Source: a bacterium
GTDB taxonomy: Bacteria > Desulfobacterota > Binatia > UBA12015
Direction: 5' to 3'
NCBI GenBank assembly: GCA_030430245.1
Contig: JAUIFY010000008.1
Location: forward strand, 1-51,566
DNA length: 51,566 bases
A program made the position numbers and the translations under genes. Under the pieces are notes generated by a model. It saw only the letters and a list, made by a program, of their open reading frames with translations. It made no database searches and was not told the DNA's origin. Positions 1 through 8,690 of the stretch are shown piece by piece (the first letter of the stretch is position 1; the number at the start of each line of letters is the position of its first letter).

Positions 1-1117
1 TTCCGGGCGCGCCCACGACGGCCGTGTCGCCGTCGATGTCGACGGACCACCCGAAGAAGAGACAGTTCGAGCCACCCGCACTGATCTGGGCTTCGAGATT
101 CGCGACGAGTCCCCAGTTCTCAACGCCGCCCTCGTCTCGGCCGTAGACGTCGGCCCGCCCCCGCTGACAGCCGTTCGTCCCCGGAAGCACCAGGGGCGCA
201 CCGACGACCGCCGTGTCCCCGTCGATCGCGACCGCGAAGCCAAACTGACTTCCGCCCGTGATCATCCGCACCTCGCCCCAGTTGTCCGCGCCGCCTTCAT
301 TGCGCCGAAAGAAGTAGGCCGCACCGACGTTCCGGGCGCCCACGACCGCCGTGTCACCGCTGATCGAGACCGAAATGCCGAACTCGAAGGCGACGGCGGG
401 GCTGGACGCCGTGAGCTTCTTGTCATTCGTGATCGTGGGGTCGATCACGACTGGGTACACGGCGTTCTCGTCGTCCACGGTCAGTCGAATCACCGGCTCC
501 TGGCCGACGCGCGCAACCAGCTCCATGCTCGACGGCAGGACCGCGCCCGTGGCGTCGACGGCGAAGAGCTTCGAGTAGCCGAGCTTCGCCGCCTCGCTTT
601 CGAACGTCAGGTCCGAACCGTTCTTCCGCCCCTCGAGGGGGCCGGTCACCGCGAGGTCCACGAGCAGCGCGTCCGCGCCCTCGGGCCGTTCGTGCAAAGT
701 GAAGCCCTGCTCGAGGCCGCCCGGATCGTTCACGTACCACTCGACGAGGGCCCCGCGACGATACTCGATGCGGTTGCCGGTCGCGTGGAGGGTGGCCTCT
801 GCTGCACCCACCATGTTGCCCGGACGCCCGTAGGTCGCGAGACGCATCCCCCAGACCGGCTCGTCGTTCAGCGAGACGACCACTCCGCTCGGGCGAAACA
901 TGGCGGCGAGCCGATGCCGCTCGTTGTGCGCCTCGTACGCCCCCGGCTCCGAGCGGTGTGGCCCGACCCGATAGAGGCTGCGCTCGATCGCATGCTCGAG
1001 CGCGGCCGGCAGATTCGCGGCGTCGCTCTGCGTCGCCGCGGCGGCGGTCAGAGGAGTCGCCAGGCCCGAGAGGGCGAACGACAGGAGCAGTGCGGGCAAG
1101 GTGCGAGAGAGATGCAT
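1..1117 (-). CDS. Exported FG-GAP repeat protein, C-terminus cut by window edge
   Basis: The reading frame is open from an ATG at 1117 to the window edge, about 372 codons. A purine-rich AGGAG lies just upstream of the ATG. Residues 1-25 look like a Sec signal peptide (MHLSRTLPALLLSFALSGLA). The first ~200 residues are a beta-rich domain of unknown function. Then come FG-GAP units of the integrin-alpha propeller type, seen as repeats of SVSISGDTAVVGA, FAVAIDGDTAVVGAP and WSVDIDGDTAVVGA with FG/FGW before each. FG-GAP blades usually bind Ca2+ and fold as a beta-propeller used for adhesion or ligand binding outside the cell. A second FG-GAP protein lies at 34332-35546. Exact ligand unknown. Confidence 0.82.
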   Translation of the reverse strand, partial: MHLSRTLPALLLSFALSGLATPLTAAAATQSDAANLPAALEHAIERSLYRVGPHRSEPGAYEAHNERHRLAAMFRPSGVVVSLNDEPVWGMRLATYGRPGNMVGAAEATLHATGNRIEYRRGALVEWYVNDPGGLEQGFTLHERPEGADALLVDLAVTGPLEGRKNGSDLTFESEAAKLGYSKLFAVDATGAVLPSSMELVARVGQEPVIRLTVDDENAVYPVVIDPTITNDKKLTASSPAVAFEFGISVSISGDTAVVGARNVGAAYFFRRNEGGADNWGEVRMITGGSQFGFAVAIDGDTAVVGAPLVLPGTNGCQRGRADVYGRDEGGVENWGLVANLEAQISAGGSNCLFFGWSVDIDGDTAVVGAPG

Positions 1118-1475
1118 GGAGCTCCTCGTTTCTGGGGTCGGCACAGTCGGACGGGTCAAGGTTCGGCGCCGTCCGCGGGCCCCGACAGCCGGGTGCCACG
1201 AGCTGGCACCAACGCCACCCGTCGTGCATTCGACGAGCGCCTGAATCGTAGTCGGGTGTCTCTCGAGCGTGAAGTCTCTTACGCCCGGGGTTTCGTGCAT
1301 TTATCGTGCACGCGTCCGTGCACGAACCCCGCATCGCTCCTCACCGAGCGCTGCCCGGGCGCCCGGTCGACGCGCTCGCGTAGCCCTTCCGAGCGCCTAC
1401 GTCTCCATCGCCGAGCCGCATATCCTCGAACTTCGGACGCCCCCCCCGGGAGACCCGGGGGACTCCCGGGATGTG

Positions 1476-1979
1476 CTAGCCGCGAGACCGTTCCATCGCT
1501 GCGCAGCGTGCATCGAACGTTCCGCTGAGATCTGAGAGCGTGACTGCTGCCAACCGCGCGTTCACGATCGTCTCGGCCTCGGCCAACACGTCGCCGATCG
1601 CCTCGTTGACGGCCTGCTCTACGGCGCAATCCGGATCGGAGCGTTCGAACCCAATGGTGAAGAGCCGCGGCCCACCGACGGCGCGATGGACCTCCAAGAG
1701 CGAAACGTCGGCAAGGTCCCGAGCGATCGTCCAGCCGCCGTGGTGGCCCTTCTCCGAGCGCACGTACCCGGCATCGCGGAGGCCGGCCATCGTACGGCGC
1801 ACGACCACGGCATTCGTGCCGAGCATCGACCCGATCTCCTGCGACGTCATCGGTCTGTCTTGACGCGAGAGGTGCAGCAGCACGTGCAGCATTCGGGAGA
1901 GACGCCCGTCTTTTCGCATGGCTCCAGGATTCGCGATCTGCCTGGGAACTGGCAACCGCGGTCGACTCATGATACTCAT
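1476..1979 (-). CDS. Rrf2-family transcriptional regulator
   Basis: 167 residues if started at the ATG at 1979 (a second ATG lies at 1970). The N-terminal winged helix reads MLHVLLHLSRQDRPMTSQEI, then a recognition-helix region NAVVVRRTMAGLRDAGYV and a GGW wing, followed by a dimerisation helix. This is the Rrf2 plan and length. Only one cysteine lies in the usual sensor region (SDPDC), with another near the C-terminus, so an IscR/NsrR three-Cys Fe-S site is not present. It more resembles YwnA-like members. It is divergent from the methyltransferase gene at 2009, with a 6-2-6 palindrome between them, so autoregulation and control of the methyltransferase are the obvious inference. Confidence 0.85.
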   Translation of the reverse strand: MSIMSRPRLPVPRQIANPGAMRKDGRLSRMLHVLLHLSRQDRPMTSQEIGSMLGTNAVVVRRTMAGLRDAGYVRSEKGHHGGWTIARDLADVSLLEVHRAVGGPRLFTIGFERSDPDCAVEQAVNEAIGDVLAEAETIVNARLAAVTLSDLSGTFDARCAAMERSRG

Positions 1980-1983
1980 AAAG

Positions 1984-1997
1984 TTGCATGAATGCAA
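1984..1997. promoter_or_regulatory. Candidate Rrf2 operator: palindrome TTGCAT-GA-ATGCAA
   Basis: A perfect 6-2-6 inverted repeat lies between the divergent starts of the Rrf2 gene (1979) and the methyltransferase (2009). On the plus strand a possible promoter (CTGGCA at 1949-1954, 16 nt, GATACT at 1971-1976) would place the transcription start at about 1983, directly at the palindrome, consistent with repression. The symmetry is visible; the protein-DNA assignment is inference. Confidence 0.5.
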
Positions 1998-2008
1998 ATG
2001 GAGGAGCG

Positions 2009-2788
2009 ATGCGAACCTTCGAGCGCGCCGACCACTGGGATGAAGCAGCCCTTCGGTATCGGCAGACCGCACATGAGTTCACGAGCCGATTCGCGAGGAC
2101 CGCGCTCCAGCTCGTGGATCTGTCCGCAGAGAGCAAAGTGCTCGACGTGGCGGCGGGAACCGGGGCGCTTGCGTTCGCGGCTGCGGAAACCGGGGCCTCG
2201 GTTCTCGCGACAGATTTCTCGCCGGGCATGATCGCTTCCATCGATTCCGAGAAAGTCCCGAACGTCGAGGCGCGCGTCATGGACGGCCAGGCCCTCGATC
2301 TGCCCGATGCGACCTTCGATGCGGTGTTCTCGTTCTTCGGCGTGGTCATGTTCCCGAATTGGCGAGCTGGGCTCGCCGAGATGCGGAGGGTCACGCGCGC
2401 AGGTGGCGTCGGCGTCGTCGCTACCTGGGAGGCACGCGGCGCAGCCACCTTCCTGCTGCTCGGACGAGTACGAGAGAAGCTGTTTCCGGGGCGCCAGGGG
2501 ATGGACATGCCGGAAGGCATCGTCGCGCTCAGTCGTCCCGAAAACCTGGCCACGGAACTCGTGGACGCCGGGTTTCAGGCGCCGAGGATCGAGCGGATCA
2601 CGCACGACTTCGAGCTCGCCGTCGCAGCACTCGACGATCCGGACGCGTTGTTCGGCATGTCCCCCGACTGGGCGAACCTGAGTGCGGTCGACCGCGACGT
2701 CGTGATTGCGGAGGTGCGAAGAATGGCGGGGGATCGTCCGGTGCTCCCCGTCCCGTCGACCGCGCTGATCGCAACAGCGGTGCGCTGA
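2009..2788 (+). CDS. Class I SAM-dependent methyltransferase
   Basis: 259 residues. The start at 2009 is chosen because GGAGGAG (2000-2006) lies directly before it; an upstream in-frame ATG at 1988 would lie inside the palindrome and has no ribosome site. Motif I of the Rossmann methyltransferase fold is LDVAAGTGALAFAAAETGAS, followed by an acidic strand-2 end (LATDFS) and the post-II region DATFDAVFSFFGVVMFPNW. This matches small-molecule methyltransferases of the UbiE/Methyltransf_11 type. The substrate cannot be read from the sequence. It is divergent from an Rrf2 regulator, a pairing often seen with stress- or xenobiotic-responsive genes. Confidence 0.85.
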   Translation: MRTFERADHWDEAALRYRQTAHEFTSRFARTALQLVDLSAESKVLDVAAGTGALAFAAAETGASVLATDFSPGMIASIDSEKVPNVEARVMDGQALDLPDATFDAVFSFFGVVMFPNWRAGLAEMRRVTRAGGVGVVATWEARGAATFLLLGRVREKLFPGRQGMDMPEGIVALSRPENLATELVDAGFQAPRIERITHDFELAVAALDDPDALFGMSPDWANLSAVDRDVVIAEVRRMAGDRPVLPVPSTALIATAVR

Positions 2789-3004
2789 CGTGCACGCCGC
2801 CGATCTGCGGCTCTCGAGAAGGTGCGCTCGACGACGATTCTCACCGTAGAGAAGCAGTATGCTCCCATTCGGCGAGCAACGGCGTACGTCGACACCGGGC
2901 GCTGCCGCGCGCCAGCAGGCCGAGTCGGCTCGTCTTGCAGTCGCGATCGTCGGGAAGCAGATCGGTTCTCGGGCGTCGTACGCCCGGGCGAACGGCTGGT
3001 GGGC

Positions 3005-5080
3005 TCAGGAAGACGTCTCGCAGACGTAGGTCCGTCCGCTCGCGCGCCACGTGCACTCTTCCGCGGCGAACGTACGCCCCCCGCAGAGCCCTTTCGCGCC
3101 ATCGCCTTCGTTCTCGCCCAGGACGATCGCGAGACGCAGGGGCCCCACGAGGGGTTCGAGCGTCTCGCTGGCCGCGCGCACCGTGAACTCGACGGTGCCG
3201 TCGACGTGGCGTCGGTCCGTGAACCGCACCATCTCGAGACCGCCTGCGGATCCGTCTCGACAGCCTTCCTCGGGAAGTGCACCGGATTGGCTGCGATACA
3301 CCTGGATGCGTCCGTCTTGCCGGTTCCGCCACCCGTCCCTGTGGTCGCAGCCGAAGCCGAATGGAGGGATCGGCGTGGTCCGCGAGGAGAGATCGAAGAG
3401 GGCGCGGTTCCCGGCGCCGGCGTCTTCGAGAACGATCTGGGCCCCTCGGTGGCTCGGAGAGAACGGATTTTCGACCACCGGAAGCCGCAGGCGGCCCGTG
3501 ATCTGCAACCGTGCGCGCGAGGGAGACCGTCCGAGTCTCCACGCCTTGACCTTGGTGGCGGTGAGCAGCCCTCCGCCCCGACACGCGGGCAGCGTGCACG
3601 AGGAGGTGCACGAATCGCCGTCGACCCCGTTTCCGTCGTCGCAGTGCTCGCCGGAATCGATGACCGCGTTCGCGCAGGTGCGATCGAGCACGAACACGTC
3701 GATGCGGTCGTTCGTGTCGTCGGGAACGAGATCGTCGGCGTAGCTTGCGAACGCGATGATCCGACCGTCGTGCGAGATGGCGGTGTCGTTGAACGCCGGG
3801 AACTCGGCGGGGCCGCCGTCGAGCGCGAGGTCGAGCCGCTCCGTGGTGCCTTTCTCGCGGTCTCGGAGGAACAGCCCGCCCCGCGCCCACGGCGGATCCA
3901 GGTTCGTGGCTTCGCTCGTGAAGGCGACGTAGCGCCCGTCGTAGGAGATGGAGGCCGTGTCGGCGAACCGTCCGGTGTGGTCGTTGCCAGGGACCCCCGC
4001 GGTCGAGCGGCTGATCAGCTCGGTCGTCCGGGTCACGAGATCGTGCACGAAGAGGTCGCTGCAGGAACGGATGCCGAACGGTCCGCAGATGAACGAGTCG
4101 CCGGCGACGAGATTGTCGGCGCTCGTCGAGAACAGGACGAACCGTCCGTTGCCCGAGATGACGCCGTTCTCGCCGAAGTCGTTCGCTTGTGTGCCGTCGG
4201 TGGCCAGGTTGGCCCGAACGACCGCGCCCGTGGCGCGGTTCTTCACGAAGACGTCGTCGTCGGGAAAGGAGCCAGGTCGCGTGTTCGTGTCGTTCTCGAC
4301 GAGGTTGTCCGCGTCGCTGCTGAACACGACGAGGTTCCCGTCGGCCGAAACGGACGGCAGGAAGGCGGTGGATTTGTTGGCGGGCTCACCCGTCGGCGAC
4401 GACGAGACGAGGGTAGTTTTCCCGGTGCGTCGGTCGCGGACGTACGTATGCAAGACGCCGTCGGGGGTGCCGCCGGGGATCAGGTTCGTCGCGTAGCTCG
4501 AGAACGCCACGGTGTTCCCGTCCGCCGATATCTGCGCGAGGTAGGCGAGCTCGTTTGCGGGGATTCCCTCGGTCGACTGACTGACGAGCTCGTTCGTGCC
4601 GAGGAGCCGGTCCCGAACGAAGACGTGGCCGCAGGCCGTGTTGGAGGGGCAGGTGAGGTCCGGGCCGGGGGGGATCACGTTCGTGGCGCTGCTCGAGAAC
4701 GCGGCGTAGCGCCCGTCGGCCGACATCGAGATGGAGTAGCTGCTGCCGTTCAGCGGCCCTCCATCGTACGAAACGCTCGCGGCTTCGATCCGCTCCAGCG
4801 CCCGGTCGTAGGTCCAAGCGGTGTGGCAGTCGCGATTCGGCCACGTCACCTGGCAGGACCTCGGGGGAACCGGGAGCAGCTGCGGTGTTCCCGAGAAGCC
4901 GACGTAGCGTCCGTTGCCGGAGACCCAAAAGGCGCGTGTGTCCGTTCGATACTGGGCTTGGTCCACCTGGCTACCGTCCCAGCGCACGCTCACCCGCTTG
5001 GTGACGCCGGCGTCCACCACGAGCGGCGCGAGGACCGCAGCCGCGCCGCACGCGACCGCAACCTGACGCAGAAGTCCCAT
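3005..5080 (-). CDS. Secreted TolB-like beta-propeller with Myxococcus-type Cys-rich repeat
   Basis: 691 residues. An N-terminal signal peptide (VAVACGAAAVLAPLVVDAG) precedes about seven PD40/TolB-like blades. Each blade carries the signature SADGRYVAFSSxATNLxP followed by VFVRDRxTGxTxLVS, at roughly residues 45-450. After the propeller comes a DUF4215/Myxococcus cysteine-rich repeat, DSGEHCDDGNGVDGDSCTSS, and then a ~200-residue Cys-containing tail ending in VCETSS. In known families these propellers are surface or periplasmic binding modules and the DUF4215 repeat is disulfide-bonded, so extracytoplasmic location is well supported. Function unknown. It ends tail-to-tail with the methyltransferase gene. 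Confidence 0.85.
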   Translation of the reverse strand: MGLLRQVAVACGAAAVLAPLVVDAGVTKRVSVRWDGSQVDQAQYRTDTRAFWVSGNGRYVGFSGTPQLLPVPPRSCQVTWPNRDCHTAWTYDRALERIEAASVSYDGGPLNGSSYSISMSADGRYAAFSSSATNVIPPGPDLTCPSNTACGHVFVRDRLLGTNELVSQSTEGIPANELAYLAQISADGNTVAFSSYATNLIPGGTPDGVLHTYVRDRRTGKTTLVSSSPTGEPANKSTAFLPSVSADGNLVVFSSDADNLVENDTNTRPGSFPDDDVFVKNRATGAVVRANLATDGTQANDFGENGVISGNGRFVLFSTSADNLVAGDSFICGPFGIRSCSDLFVHDLVTRTTELISRSTAGVPGNDHTGRFADTASISYDGRYVAFTSEATNLDPPWARGGLFLRDREKGTTERLDLALDGGPAEFPAFNDTAISHDGRIIAFASYADDLVPDDTNDRIDVFVLDRTCANAVIDSGEHCDDGNGVDGDSCTSSCTLPACRGGGLLTATKVKAWRLGRSPSRARLQITGRLRLPVVENPFSPSHRGAQIVLEDAGAGNRALFDLSSRTTPIPPFGFGCDHRDGWRNRQDGRIQVYRSQSGALPEEGCRDGSAGGLEMVRFTDRRHVDGTVEFTVRAASETLEPLVGPLRLAIVLGENEGDGAKGLCGGRTFAAEECTWRASGRTYVCETSS

Positions 5081-5347
5081 GTCTCCCCTCTCGCACGAGA
5101 ACGGACGGGGCGCCTAGCGACTTCTTTCGCTGCGAGCTCATGACGCTCCGTCATCAATCATGGGAATGTCCGGAGTCGCCACCCGCGGGAATCGTCTCGA
5201 GGTCGCGCCCCTAGGGTCGACGGTGATCCCCACCCGGCGACTAGTCCGCGGCCCGCGTGCGCCCTTTCGTCGGGGCGGTGCGCCCATCGCATCCGGGGCT
5301 CGAAGGCGGCGCAGCGATCCCTGGGCGGATGGGCCCGCTGCCGACTC

Positions 5348-5452
5348 CTTCTGCGCCGCTGCCGGGTGGGCGACCCTAGCTTCTTCTGCGCCGTTGCCGA
5401 GTGGGCGACTCTAGGTTCTTCTGCGCCGTCGCCGGGTGGGCTACACTAGGAC
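5348..5452. repeat. Three tandem copies of a 35-bp repeat
   Basis: Copies at 5348-5382, 5383-5417 and 5418-5452 each begin CTTCTGCGCCG, continue GCCGRGTGGGC and end near CTAG. They differ at a handful of positions, so the array is not brand new. In the third copy the variable end reads CTACACTAGG, creating TACACT (5442-5447), a -10-like hexamer that copies one and two lack. The matching -35 is poor. The array is head-to-tail without spacers, so it is not a CRISPR. Confidence 0.85.
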
Positions 5453-5551
5453 GCCGTGACGACACCCCCGTTGGCCTGGGCCGTGCCCGGTATCCTCGCC
5501 GGGCGTGTCACTGCGGACGTGAAGAAGGGGGCGACGTTCGCGGTCGGTGTG

Positions 5552-5572
5552 CCGGTCCTGCGGAAGGACCGG
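5552..5572 (+). other. RNA hairpin candidate in the leader of the glycosyltransferase gene
   Basis: CCGGTCCT and AGGACCGG form a perfect 8-bp stem around a GCGGA loop, about 95 bases before the start codon at 5666. No U-run follows, so it is not a classic terminator. It could be a leader structure; nothing more can be said. Confidence 0.35.
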
Positions 5573-5665
5573 AATGCAAATCGGCCCGCGACCCGCCCGT
5601 GGCTCGATCCCGCGGTGGGAGCACGCCGCACAATGAGCGAGTAGGAGGCAGCGGAGCCGACCTCG

Positions 5666-6970
5666 ATGGCAGCGACCGTTCTCATCACGAACTCGATCGT
5701 TGCGGGACGTACGGGCACCGAGGTCGTCACCGAGCAGCTCGCCGACGGACTGCGACGCACGGGTCTGCATCCGATCGTCTACGCGCCGGTCCTCGGCGGT
5801 TTGGCCCGCGCGATGCGAGCGCGTGGTCACGTGCTCGTCGACCGTCTCGACGCGGTCCCGATTCGACCGGACGTGATCCACGGGCAGCACACCGGCCCGA
5901 CGATGGCGGCACTCACCGCATTCCCCAACGTACCCGCCGTCTTCGTCTCGCACAGCATCCTCGCCAGCTACGATCGGCCGCCGCGCCATCCCCGGATTCG
6001 TCGCTACTTCGCGGTGTCCGAGCTCGTGCGCAAGCGCGTCGCGTCCGACGGAATCCAGCTCGATCGGGTTCAGCTCCTCCGCCAGGCCGTCGATCTGGAT
6101 CGGTTCCGGCAGCGTGCCCCGCTCCCGGAGAGACCCCGCCGTGCCCTCGCGCTCACCAAGAACACGGCCCACCTCGGCGGGGTCGAGGAAGCCTGCGACG
6201 CGGCGGGGATCGAGCTCGACGTCTGCGGACCGTCGACCGGTCGATTCTCCGAGCACCCCGAGGAGCTCCTTTGCTCGAGCGATCTCGTGTTCGCCACGGG
6301 CCGCAACGCCCTCGAGGCCGCGGCCGTCGGCTGCTCGGTCGTCGTCTGTGACGCACTCGGTTTCGCGGGCCGACTCACGTCGGCCAACGCCGACGCGTGG
6401 TGCCGATTGAATCTCGCCGTCGGACTGCAGGCGCACCCGACGACCATCGAGCGGCTCGCGTCTGCCATCGCATCCTACGATCCAGCCGATGCAGCGCGCG
6501 TCTGCGCCACGGTGCGCCGCGATGCCGCGCTCGACGCGCAAGTCGCGGAGCTCGTCGCCGTGTACGACCAGATCCGCTCCGAAGGCCCGGCCGACCGCGG
6601 CGAGGAGGCCGCGGCCACGGCCGCCTTTCTCGAAGACTACGTCCCGACCCAGACGTCCGACCGGCCCTGGCTGCGTCTCGCGCGCGACGTCTACGGGGAG
6701 CTACCCTTCCGAGAGTCGGACGTCGTTCTCAAGGATACGCAGCGTGAGCTGCTCACCCAGATGAACCTGCATGCGGAGCGGCTGCGGTCGGAGCTCGTCG
6801 CGGAGGTGAGTGCGCTGCGTCGGGAAATCGGGGAGAGCCGCGCACCCCACGCGGCATCGAACGGAGTCGTCGAGCGGGTGCGCCGCCTCTACCGGCGAGT
6901 GGTTCCGGCGCGAATCCGCAACCCGATCGGCCGCGCGCGCCGCCGCATTCTGGCCCGGCTCACGGAATAG
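5666..6970 (+). CDS. Glycosyltransferase, GT4-like (GT-B fold)
   Basis: 434 residues. The start is an ATG. The N-terminal half opens with VLITNSIVAGRTGTEVVTEQLADGL, the usual beta1-loop-alpha1 of GT-B enzymes acting on polar glycans or lipids, and contains DVIHGQHTGPT and VFVSHSI. The C-terminal half has a nucleotide-sugar binding region around ALALTKNTAHLGGVEEAC and VFATGRNALEAAAVGCSVVV, matching the E-x-(A/G)-x(2)-G element of GT4 enzymes. Residues from ~310 are an extra charged tail with heptad-like helices (LLTQMNLHAERLRSELVAEV) and an Arg-rich end, possibly for membrane or partner contact. The sugar and acceptor are unknown. The gene stands alone after a long, repeat-bearing leader. Confidence 0.78.
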   Translation: MAATVLITNSIVAGRTGTEVVTEQLADGLRRTGLHPIVYAPVLGGLARAMRARGHVLVDRLDAVPIRPDVIHGQHTGPTMAALTAFPNVPAVFVSHSILASYDRPPRHPRIRRYFAVSELVRKRVASDGIQLDRVQLLRQAVDLDRFRQRAPLPERPRRALALTKNTAHLGGVEEACDAAGIELDVCGPSTGRFSEHPEELLCSSDLVFATGRNALEAAAVGCSVVVCDALGFAGRLTSANADAWCRLNLAVGLQAHPTTIERLASAIASYDPADAARVCATVRRDAALDAQVAELVAVYDQIRSEGPADRGEEAAATAAFLEDYVPTQTSDRPWLRLARDVYGELPFRESDVVLKDTQRELLTQMNLHAERLRSELVAEVSALRREIGESRAPHAASNGVVERVRRLYRRVVPARIRNPIGRARRRILARLTE

Positions 6971-7182
6971 GGGACCGAGGCGAGCATCACCGGGAACCGT
7001 CCAGAGCGCCCCTTGCCCGTGGCGTGACGCACGACGACTGCGTCGATCACGAAGCCTCCGTGACGGGCGTACTCCTCGGGCGTCCGGGACAAGACAGGAT
7101 CGTACCGACCTGACGGACGTGACCTCGAGATCGTCGCCGCCGAGCGATGGCCCCTCGGTCCACGCCTCTTTGCGGAGTCGGA

Positions 7183-8340
7183 TCAGGGCAGGTTTCGGAG
7201 CGTCGTCTTGTCGGGCAGCGCAGCGAGCTCGTTCGTGAAGACGTCCGTCCCATCTCCGAAGTCGACGTTCAAACTACGGAGCGATGCGCTCGCCCCCAAG
7301 ATCAGATGATCGGCCCCCTCCCCCAGGCTCGCACTGAGCGCGGCAGCGCTCCCGCCGAGATCGAACTCGAGCTCATCGACGCCGGAGCCGCCCTGATACT
7401 TGACGCGACCCCCGCCGGCGTCTCCGGCCAGGAGGGCTCGATTCGGGCCCTCCCCGAGACGAAGCACGATGCTCTTCCCGACAGAAGACACGGAGCTCAC
7501 CACCACGTGGTCGCCGCCTGCCGACGTGTCGCCCGAGCTCACCTTGAGGTTGCCTCCGATCGTGCAGGGGTTGCAGACGACATTCTGCCCCCCGGCGCTG
7601 TCGGCAGGGCCATCGAAGAGCTTGGCGGTCACGTTGCCTCCGATCACCATTTCGTCGTTGATGTAGACGTCGTCGTCCGCGCTCGAGCCGATGTACGTGA
7701 GATTCCTCTCGACGACGAAGTCGGACTCGTTGTCGAAGACCGATCTCACCCGCTCACGATTGACGGCGAACTTCACATTCCCCGTGACGTGCACGCTTCC
7801 GTAGCTCCGGAAGGTGTTCACGCCCATCATCGTCAGGTTCTTGCCGACCCGGAAGCCCCTGGCGCTCTCCTGGAGCTCGTCGGCGCCACTTCCGAGGTCG
7901 ATCCGGACGTTGCCCGCGACGCTCAGCGGGGCCGCTACCGACAGCCGCAGGATCTGGCTGTCCTTCCCCGCCTTGATCATCAGATTGCCCGCGACTTCAT
8001 TCACGCTGCCGCCCAACTCGATCGTGCGGCGGCCATTGCCCGCCAGCACGGTGAGACTTCCCGCGAGCACGCTCTCGAGATTGATCGTGAGCTGCTCGCG
8101 CGTGTTGTCCAGCAACTGCACCTTGAGATTCGCGCGCGGCGCGAAGCTCGTCGTACCGCGGAAATCGGTGAGGTCGATGCTTCCATCGGCGCGCACCTCG
8201 ACCGTGACGTCGCCGTCGTCGAGAGTCTCCTTCAAGGAGAGCGTGTTGGCCGTCTCCCCCACCTCGAACGCCGACCAGGCGAGTCCCGGGCGAAGTGAGA
8301 TCGTCAGAAGAAGCGCGAGGAGGATGGGGCGATAGGTCAT
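7183..8340 (-). CDS. Exported protein built from G-N-[LV] beta repeats
   Basis: 385 residues from the ATG at 8340; an in-frame upstream ATG at 8421 would put 27 residues before a good signal peptide (MTYRPILLALLLTISLRPGL, cleavage near AWS), so the shorter form is preferred. The mature protein has about eight loose repeats spaced 20-35 residues apart. Examples are EVAGNLMIKAG, SVAGNVRIDLGSGADEL, RVGKNLTMMG, HVTGNVKF, VVERNLTYIGS, VIGGNVTAKL, TIGGNLKVSSG and SVGKSIVLRLGEG. Short regular beta units with G/N/D turns suggest a parallel beta-helix or roll, with acidic GxGxDxL turns that may bind Ca2+. No enzymatic motif is visible. It is exported but otherwise of unknown function. Confidence 0.7.
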   Translation of the reverse strand: MTYRPILLALLLTISLRPGLAWSAFEVGETANTLSLKETLDDGDVTVEVRADGSIDLTDFRGTTSFAPRANLKVQLLDNTREQLTINLESVLAGSLTVLAGNGRRTIELGGSVNEVAGNLMIKAGKDSQILRLSVAAPLSVAGNVRIDLGSGADELQESARGFRVGKNLTMMGVNTFRSYGSVHVTGNVKFAVNRERVRSVFDNESDFVVERNLTYIGSSADDDVYINDEMVIGGNVTAKLFDGPADSAGGQNVVCNPCTIGGNLKVSSGDTSAGGDHVVVSSVSSVGKSIVLRLGEGPNRALLAGDAGGGRVKYQGGSGVDELEFDLGGSAAALSASLGEGADHLILGASASLRSLNVDFGDGTDVFTNELAALPDKTTLRNLP

Positions 8341-8690
8341 GGAAGGCAGGCTCCGTCGTTGGAAGGTGGAAAACCCAGGACCGTAGAGGGAACGCACGAC
8401 ACGCGCTAGGCTCGAAATCACGACAGGAAGCAGCCCTCTTCCGCGCGCCGGACACCGGGACCCGCGAAGCCGCTGGCAGATGCGCTACGAGACCCAACGA
8501 GCGAGGGACCCGATGCGGCGATGAAGAGTCGCCCCCCTCGAGTCTCGAAGCTCGGCCGTGTCGACCGGGCTGTAGCAGCACCGCCACCTTCCTCCGGCGC
8601 ATCACGCGCGATCCGTTCGTGGTTCTCGCCCCCGACGGCTGGGCCGCGCGCCGCACTCGACCCCGGTCGGTGTCGAGCGTTCGAGAGCGC
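8341..8690. other. Intergenic gap without a supportable gene
   Basis: 350 bases between two minus-strand genes. The only structure I can support is a hairpin at 8656-8677, just past the lipoyl gene stop. Frames on both strands here are short, lack ribosome sites and resemble the by-products of high GC content. Confidence 0.5.
8656..8677 (-). terminator. Terminator-like hairpin after the lipoyl-domain gene
   Basis: CTCGACCCC and GGTGTCGAG pair over 8 of 9 positions around a GGTC loop, starting 13 bases beyond the stop codon at 8691. There is no U-tract, so it may be a weak terminator or simply 3'-end structure. Confidence 0.35.

Larger units (their letters stand above)
5081..5665. other. Long intergenic stretch: tandem repeats, one hairpin, no convincing gene
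   Basis: This 585-base gap separates divergent genes. It holds three 35-bp tandem repeats (5348-5452) and an 8-bp perfect hairpin CCGGTCCT/AGGACCGG (5552-5572). A 62-codon GTG-initiated frame at 5456-5644 runs through the second half, but it has no ribosome site, no recognisable domain and no homologue known to me, so I do not call it a gene. The gap is long enough for a structured 5' leader of the glycosyltransferase gene at 5666. No known riboswitch was recognised. Confidence 0.5.

Noticed and set aside
2822-5143. Very long plus-strand open frame opposite the TolB-like gene
   Set aside because: It is Arg/Val/Glu/Gly-rich with no domain and no signal. The opposite strand holds a coherent secreted propeller with signal peptide. 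Long antisense frames are expected at this GC content; the same applies to 37988-40726 minus and many others.
5348-5452. CRISPR-like repeats
   Set aside because: The three 35-bp units are contiguous, with no spacers and no cas genes nearby.
5456-5644. Small GTG-initiated gene before the glycosyltransferase
   Set aside because: No ribosome site, no signal or domain, and codon use does not stand out; kept only as a note in the intergenic entry.
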